A stretch of 9,162 nt of DNA from an uncultured Pelagibacteraceae bacterium (GTDB lineage: Bacteria; Pseudomonadota; Alphaproteobacteria; Pelagibacterales; Pelagibacteraceae): NCBI GenBank assembly GCA_902554135.1, contig CACDNJ010000021.1:1-9162 (forward strand), read 5' to 3'. Of the stretch, positions 5,244 to 9,162 are shown in pieces. A program made the translations under genes and the position numbers. The stretch's first letter is position 1, and each line of letters begins with the position of its first letter. The notes below the pieces were generated by a model. That model did not search any database. It was given only the letters and a program-made list of their open reading frames with translations, and had not been told where the DNA came from.

Positions 5244-6044
5244 GTGGCTGGATCTATAATATCAGTAATAAATCAAAAGGGTGGAGTCGGAAAAACTACG
5301 ACTGTTATAAACCTAGCAACAGCTTTAGCAAAAAAAGGAAAAAAAATCTTAGTAATCGATCTGGATCCTCAAGGCAATGCCACGACTGGTTTGGGCAAGT
5401 CAAATAATGATGAAGAGAAAAGCATCTACAATGTCCTTATAGGCAAGACATCCGCTCAGAGTGCAATTCAAGAAAGTAGTGTGCCTGGCCTGGACCTTAT
5501 AGGATCAAATGTGAATCTATCTGGGTTAGAGGTTGAAACAGCAAATGATGCCAATAGAGCCTTCCTGCTAAAAGAGATTTTAAACAAGGGAAATGAGTCA
5601 TGTTTTAAGAAGTATGAGAATATTTTTATCGACTGTCCACCTTCTTTGAGCTTGCTAACAGTTATGTCTTTAGTCTCTGCAGATGAACTACTAATACCTC
5701 TCCAAACAGAGTTTTTTGCATTAGAAGGAATCACGCAGCTAGTTAAAACGATCGATAGAATAAAGATTAATCTGAATCCAGGACTTGGGATCAGAGGAGT
5801 CCTTCTTACTATGTTTGATAAACGAAACAAACTATCGTCACAGGTAGACGTTGAGGCTAGGAAGCATTTTAAAGACAAAGTCTACAAAACTGTTGTGCCG
5901 AGAAATGTCAGATTATCCGAAGCTCCGTCTCATGGGATGCCATGTTTGATTTATGATAAAAATTGTTCGGGCAGCAAATCTTACATAAATTTAGCAGAAG
6001 AGTTTATTAGTCAAAGCAATCAATCCATGGGTAGTGCAGCATGA
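5244..6044 (+). CDS. parA: ParA (Soj) chromosome-partitioning ATPase
   Basis: 266 residues. ParA is a Walker-type ATPase that binds DNA nonspecifically as an ATP dimer; ParB-parS complexes stimulate hydrolysis and so pull the origin apart. The deviant Walker A KGGVGKTT is at 12-19, with the signature Lys at 12 and K17. The A' region IDLDPQGNATTGLG (38-51) and the Walker B segment NIFIDCPPSLSLLT (126-139, D130) follow. 'PLQTEFFALEGITQL' is typical of the chromosomal family. The start is GTG at 5244, 3 nt after rsmG and without a Shine-Dalgarno, so translation probably depends on the upstream gene. Its TGA overlaps the parB ATG (ATGA). It is a short, chromosomal-type ParA with no N-terminal DNA-binding domain. 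Confidence 0.97.
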   Translation: MAGSIISVINQKGGVGKTTTVINLATALAKKGKKILVIDLDPQGNATTGLGKSNNDEEKSIYNVLIGKTSAQSAIQESSVPGLDLIGSNVNLSGLEVETANDANRAFLLKEILNKGNESCFKKYENIFIDCPPSLSLLTVMSLVSADELLIPLQTEFFALEGITQLVKTIDRIKINLNPGLGIRGVLLTMFDKRNKLSSQVDVEARKHFKDKVYKTVVPRNVRLSEAPSHGMPCLIYDKNCSGSKSYINLAEEFISQSNQSMGSAA

Positions 6045-6889
6045 ATGCAGCAAAAAAAGGTCTTGGGAGAGGATTATCTGCCCTATTTGGTGATATTGAG
6101 AAAAAATCAGGGTCAAATCAAACCCAGGCAAATAAAATTCCAATAGCTGATTTACAGCGCAACAAATACCAACCGAGGATCATATTTGACGAAAAAAAAC
6201 TTGCCGAACTATCTTTATCCATAAAGGAAAATGGGGTTATTCAGCCAATAGCGGTGCGTCCTAATAAATATGAACCTGGGAAATACGAGATTGTTGCCGG
6301 GGAAAGACGATGGTTAGCTGCTCAAAAAGCAGGTCTGAATGAGGTACCCGTAGTTGTTTTGGACATCGATGATCAGAAAAGTTTAGAGATTGCAATAGTT
6401 GAAAATGTTCAAAGACAAGATTTAAACGCGATTGAAGAAGCCAAAGGTTACCAAAGACTGATTAAGGAATTTGGTTATGATCACGAAAAGATTTCAAAAT
6501 TTATGTCTAAAAGTAGAAGTCACATAAGTAACACATTAAGACTACTGACACTTCCACAAGACATAATTAGCATGATCGAAGAAGGATTATTGTCAGCTGG
6601 TCAAGCTAGACCTCTTATCGGACTTCCTAATTCTAGTACTATTGCTGAAAATATTGTTAAGAAGAAATTTAGTGCTAGAGAAGTAGAATCGTTAATAAAA
6701 CAGAAAAAAACATCTAAAAAATCTAAAAAAACAGAAGATCCAAATATCACTTTTGTTCAGAATGAAATTGAAAGTAAATTGGGTATGAATGTTCAGATAA
6801 TAAATAAAAAGAATAACTCTGGTAAACTAATAATTAACTATTCGTCTTTAGATCAGTTTGAACTTTTATCTAAAAAACTTAGGAAGTAG
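6041..6889 (+). CDS. parB: ParB (Spo0J) chromosome-partitioning CTPase and parS-binding protein
   Basis: 282 residues. ParB loads at parS, clamps DNA using CTP and recruits ParA. The N-terminal KKGLGRGLSALFGD (5-18) is the ParA-stimulating peptide. The N-terminal domain carries RNKYQPR (40-46), then the CTP-binding box GERRW (87-91) and ENVQRQDLNAIEEA (121-134), where Ala replaces the more usual Pro after DLN. A helix-turn-helix at about 147-170 (KISKFMSKSRSHISNTLRLL) reads parS. The Lys-rich linker at about 215-235 leads to the C-terminal dimerisation domain. It starts inside parA's stop codon. Its last 11 nt overlap the end of holA on the opposite strand. Its likely targets are the two parS sites about 1-1.2 kb upstream. 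Confidence 0.97.
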   Translation: MNAAKKGLGRGLSALFGDIEKKSGSNQTQANKIPIADLQRNKYQPRIIFDEKKLAELSLSIKENGVIQPIAVRPNKYEPGKYEIVAGERRWLAAQKAGLNEVPVVVLDIDDQKSLEIAIVENVQRQDLNAIEEAKGYQRLIKEFGYDHEKISKFMSKSRSHISNTLRLLTLPQDIISMIEEGLLSAGQARPLIGLPNSSTIAENIVKKKFSAREVESLIKQKKTSKKSKKTEDPNITFVQNEIESKLGMNVQIINKKNNSGKLIINYSSLDQFELLSKKLRK

Positions 6890-7883
6890 AAGCTGCTTTA
6901 TTACAAAGGTTTACAATTAGATTTTTAATTAAGGTATTATTGTTTGAATTCATTTTTGTTTTTATTAAAATTTCTGTATCAAACAGCATTTTTTTTGCTT
7001 CTTCTAATTTTTTAAGGTTCCAATTTTTAATTTGTTTATAAAAAATTGGTTTGTCCTTCCAAAAAATAGGTGGTCTTAAGCTATCAATAGCTTTTTCAAT
7101 ATTTTTATCTTTTTCATATTGGTTATTTAGATCACAGAGCTTTTCTATCCTGTGGCTTAACGCATTCAGGTAAAAATAGGCATCCTCATTTTGAAGAATT
7201 GCATTTCCTAGATTTTTGTTTAAATTTTCTTTTTCAGCCCCAAAACATGCATCTCTAACATTGTTAAAGTCTAAATTATTAGCGTTATTCAACACTTCTA
7301 GAAGCCTCTCAAATTTTATTTTTTTATCCAAAAAAAGAGCTTTAATCTTATCAATTTCATAAGATAAGGTTTTTCTATCTAGTCCAGAGTTATTAATAAG
7401 AAAATTTATGGTTTGTTGACTTAATCCTGAATAATTAGGAAGTTTTTTCCTTAAATATTCAGCAAGTGTTCTTTCGTTGTCTTGATAGCAAGCAATAATT
7501 CCTATTTTTTTTTCTTTTTCAAAAATTTGTCTAATAGCTGATTTTTTTTCTAAATTTTGTCCAAACAAGAATATTTTTATATCAGGATTCGGATTTTCTA
7601 AAATCTTAATAAGATTGTTTTTAATCTTATCTGAGATTTCATTTATGAAAATAATTTTTTTATTATTAAACAGGGATGTATTATCTATTTGTTCGTCCAA
7701 AAGTTTAGAATTCTTTACAACCTCATTCTGATCAAAATTAATTTGTTCGTGTTCTTTAAAATGTTGTTTTATCTGTTCCTTAATATCATCTTTCATTCCA
7801 ATATTCTCTCCATATATTAAAAAGGCAAAATATTTTTCAATTAAGGTTATGTTTTTTTCAACTATAAAACTTTTTAAAATCAT
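6879..7883 (-). CDS. holA: DNA polymerase III subunit delta (HolA)
   Basis: 334 residues (E. coli about 343). Delta is the clamp-opening wrench of the polymerase III clamp loader. Recognition rests on LIYGENIGMKDD (22-33), the entry strand of the family, and on LFGQNLEKKSAIRQIFEK (106-123), matching the 'L-(D/E)-K-(R/K)-S-x-(L/I)-R' block, followed by the lid-like helical region. The C-terminal helical collar is divergent, as is common for delta. It starts with an ATGA overlap with lptE upstream. It is the last gene of the - strand operon and converges on parB with an 11-nt overlap and no room for a separate terminator. The gene is very AT-rich. No Shine-Dalgarno is evident. Confidence 0.9.
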   Translation of the reverse strand: MILKSFIVEKNITLIEKYFAFLIYGENIGMKDDIKEQIKQHFKEHEQINFDQNEVVKNSKLLDEQIDNTSLFNNKKIIFINEISDKIKNNLIKILENPNPDIKIFLFGQNLEKKSAIRQIFEKEKKIGIIACYQDNERTLAEYLRKKLPNYSGLSQQTINFLINNSGLDRKTLSYEIDKIKALFLDKKIKFERLLEVLNNANNLDFNNVRDACFGAEKENLNKNLGNAILQNEDAYFYLNALSHRIEKLCDLNNQYEKDKNIEKAIDSLRPPIFWKDKPIFYKQIKNWNLKKLEEAKKMLFDTEILIKTKMNSNNNTLIKNLIVNLCNKAASTS

Positions 7884-8359
7884 TTTTCTTGATAAATTAA
7901 GTTTAGTTCAATTTGTATTTCATTAGCAACTGATTCGATCATATTTTTAACAACTTTTTTTTCACTGTTAAGAGTATCTAAATATACATCGGATGCTCCA
8001 TAACTTTGCTGTCTGGAATAAACCTTTGAAAATACAATTTTACTATCAATATCACTGACGGCAGTGATATCAAAATTTATAGTTACTCCGTACGTTAATA
8101 TTTTTCCAGCTTGACTTTTGTCTACTACATTTGTTTTTTTGTTAGATTTTATAGTTAAAGTTAAACTATTTTCTTCTTTTTTTGTGGTAATTAAATTATT
8201 TTTTAGCAATCCACCAAGTCTTTTGTTGCCCTCTAAAATAAATTTAGTAATTGTAAATTTCTGGTTTTCTTTATTTAAGATGGGTTCGTAACCACAGCTT
8301 AATAGAAAACAAGATGTTAATAGTAAGAATAAAATTTTATTAAATTTATAAATTTTCAT
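7880..8359 (-). CDS. lptE: LptE-like LPS-assembly lipoprotein
   Basis: 159 residues. The N-terminus is a lipoprotein signal peptide: a basic start (MKIYKFNK), a hydrophobic core (ILFLLLTSCFLL) and a lipobox LLSC with the lipidated Cys at 22, followed by GYEPIL, typical of this family. LptE plugs the LptD barrel and helps put lipopolysaccharide into the outer membrane. The rest is a divergent alpha/beta domain (YGVTINFDITAVSDIDSKIV, then SRQQSYGASDVYLDTL). The primary sequence alone would be a weak match. The position between leuS and holA, where alphaproteobacteria carry LptE, makes the call good. It overlaps both neighbours by 4 nt (ATGA), which suggests tight translational coupling. It implies a Gram-negative envelope. 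Confidence 0.8.
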   Translation of the reverse strand: MKIYKFNKILFLLLTSCFLLSCGYEPILNKENQKFTITKFILEGNKRLGGLLKNNLITTKKEENSLTLTIKSNKKTNVVDKSQAGKILTYGVTINFDITAVSDIDSKIVFSKVYSRQQSYGASDVYLDTLNSEKKVVKNMIESVANEIQIELNLIYQEK

Positions 8360-9162
8360 GTAGTGATAAAGTTTATGATTTTATTTTTAACAAATATACT
8401 TTTAACTATTTTTTTATCTTTTAAATTCTTTTCAATATTTTCAACTTTTTTTGCTTCTTTGATAGCTTCTTCTTCGGCAAGATCCTTTTTTGCTGAAATT
8501 AAGCCTCTTTTCTTTCCATTAACCTGAATCACTATCGTAACCTTGTCATCAACTAGAAGAGACTTTTCTATTTTTGGCCATTCAATTTTTGGATAGAAAT
8601 CTTTTCCTTCAAGTTTAGAAAGGCATTCACATGATAAATGAGGTGTAAATGGCATCATGGCTTTCATAAGATTGGTTTGAGATTCCAAAAAGCATTGATT
8701 GCTAACGCTTTTTTCAAGGTTTTCTTCCAGAAAACGAACAGTTTCATAAATGTTTGCAATAGCCACATTTAGCTGAAATTTTTCAATTAAATTTGTAATT
8801 TTGAATAGGTATTTATTAATTTTTACAAGGAAATTTTTTTCATCTTCAGCAGAAGATTTTTTATTTTTTCTCTCTACAATTTTATTAGTTAGCAACCAAA
8901 CTCTCTGAATAAATTTATGTGCCGCTGCTACCCCTTCATTTGACCATTGAATATCTCTGTCTGGAGGACTATCAGAAAGCATGAACCATCTTATGGCATC
9001 TGCTCCATAAATTTTAATCATACTTTCAGGATCAACAACATTTTTTTTAGATTTTGACATAGCTTCAGGTGGACCAACAGTTACTTTAGATTTATCGATT
9101 TTTTTTATTTCTTCTGGACTTAACCAATCACCTTTTTCATTTTTATATGTTTCATGACAAAC
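8356..9162 (-). CDS. leuS: Leucyl-tRNA synthetase, C-terminal part, 5' truncated by window edge
   Basis: 268 residues are visible, about the last third of a class Ia LeuS. The frame is open to the window edge, so the Met at 9060 is internal. The KMSKS region reads GPPEAMSKSKKNVVDPE at visible residues 31-47; the first Lys of the signature is Ala here, while the MSKSK core and its catalytic Lys are kept. The anticodon-binding helical domain follows (DIQWSNEGVAAAHKFIQRVW). The C-terminal domain is recognisable by VIQVNGKKRGLISAKKDL and the end 'VKSIFVKNKIINFI'. The enzyme charges tRNA-Leu. It is upstream of lptE and overlaps it by 4 nt; the promoter is outside the window. Confidence 0.96.
   Translation of the reverse strand, partial: VCHETYKNEKGDWLSPEEIKKIDKSKVTVGPPEAMSKSKKNVVDPESMIKIYGADAIRWFMLSDSPPDRDIQWSNEGVAAAHKFIQRVWLLTNKIVERKNKKSSAEDEKNFLVKINKYLFKITNLIEKFQLNVAIANIYETVRFLEENLEKSVSNQCFLESQTNLMKAMMPFTPHLSCECLSKLEGKDFYPKIEWPKIEKSLLVDDKVTIVIQVNGKKRGLISAKKDLAEEEAIKEAKKVENIEKNLKDKKIVKSIFVKNKIINFITT

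Noticed and set aside
5468..5878. 136-aa open frame on the - strand opposite parA.
   Set aside because: It is fully antisense to a strongly conserved gene, has no recognisable domain, and is explained by parA codon structure.
1..9162. CRISPR array, rRNA or complete insertion sequence.
   Set aside because: No regularly spaced repeats, no rRNA-like sequence and no transposase or integrase were seen.

Overview
The window looks like an origin-proximal segment of a compact, AT-rich alphaproteobacterial chromosome. The backbone order is mnmE (3' end), mnmG, rsmG, parA, parB on the + strand, facing leuS (3' part), lptE, holA on the - strand. This is the layout known from many Alphaproteobacteria. 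Low GC, 4-nt ATGA gene overlaps and almost no spacers fit a streamlined marine-type lineage (Pelagibacterales-like or similar). No taxonomic marker was compared, so this is inference.

Regions: 2-274 is the C-terminus of the tRNA-modification GTPase MnmE. Positions 275-2722 hold an accessory insert between mnmE and mnmG, two genes that usually sit close together. The insert has three genes: a 360-aa protein with an XRE-type helix-turn-helix and a C-terminus identical to the SSB interaction tail (DDEIPF at the very end); a 129-aa orphan; and a 240-aa protein with a complete GIY-YIG nuclease domain at its C-terminus. The last two overlap by 26 nt and have strong Shine-Dalgarno sites, unlike every backbone gene start seen here. 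A 110-nt leader before the 129-aa gene has several nested or competing inverted repeats that touch its ribosome binding site. A perfect 26-bp palindrome closes the cassette, and a 10-bp direct repeat lies near each edge.

Positions 2723-6889 hold mnmG (tRNA wobble-uridine modification with MnmE), rsmG (16S rRNA methylation) and parAB (chromosome segregation). Two near-consensus parS sites lie inside rsmG, just upstream of parAB, so the centromere-like loading sites are embedded in coding sequence.

Positions 6879-9162 on the - strand form a tightly overlapped operon leuS-lptE-holA: leucyl-tRNA synthetase, the LPS-transport lipoprotein and the DNA polymerase III delta subunit. It converges on parB with an 11-nt tail-to-tail overlap.

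The most unusual content is the mnmE-mnmG cassette: a putative DNA-binding protein with an SSB-mimicking tail, a structured leader, an orphan and a GIY-YIG protein. It could be a small selfish, phage-derived or defence module. Its function is not established by the sequence.
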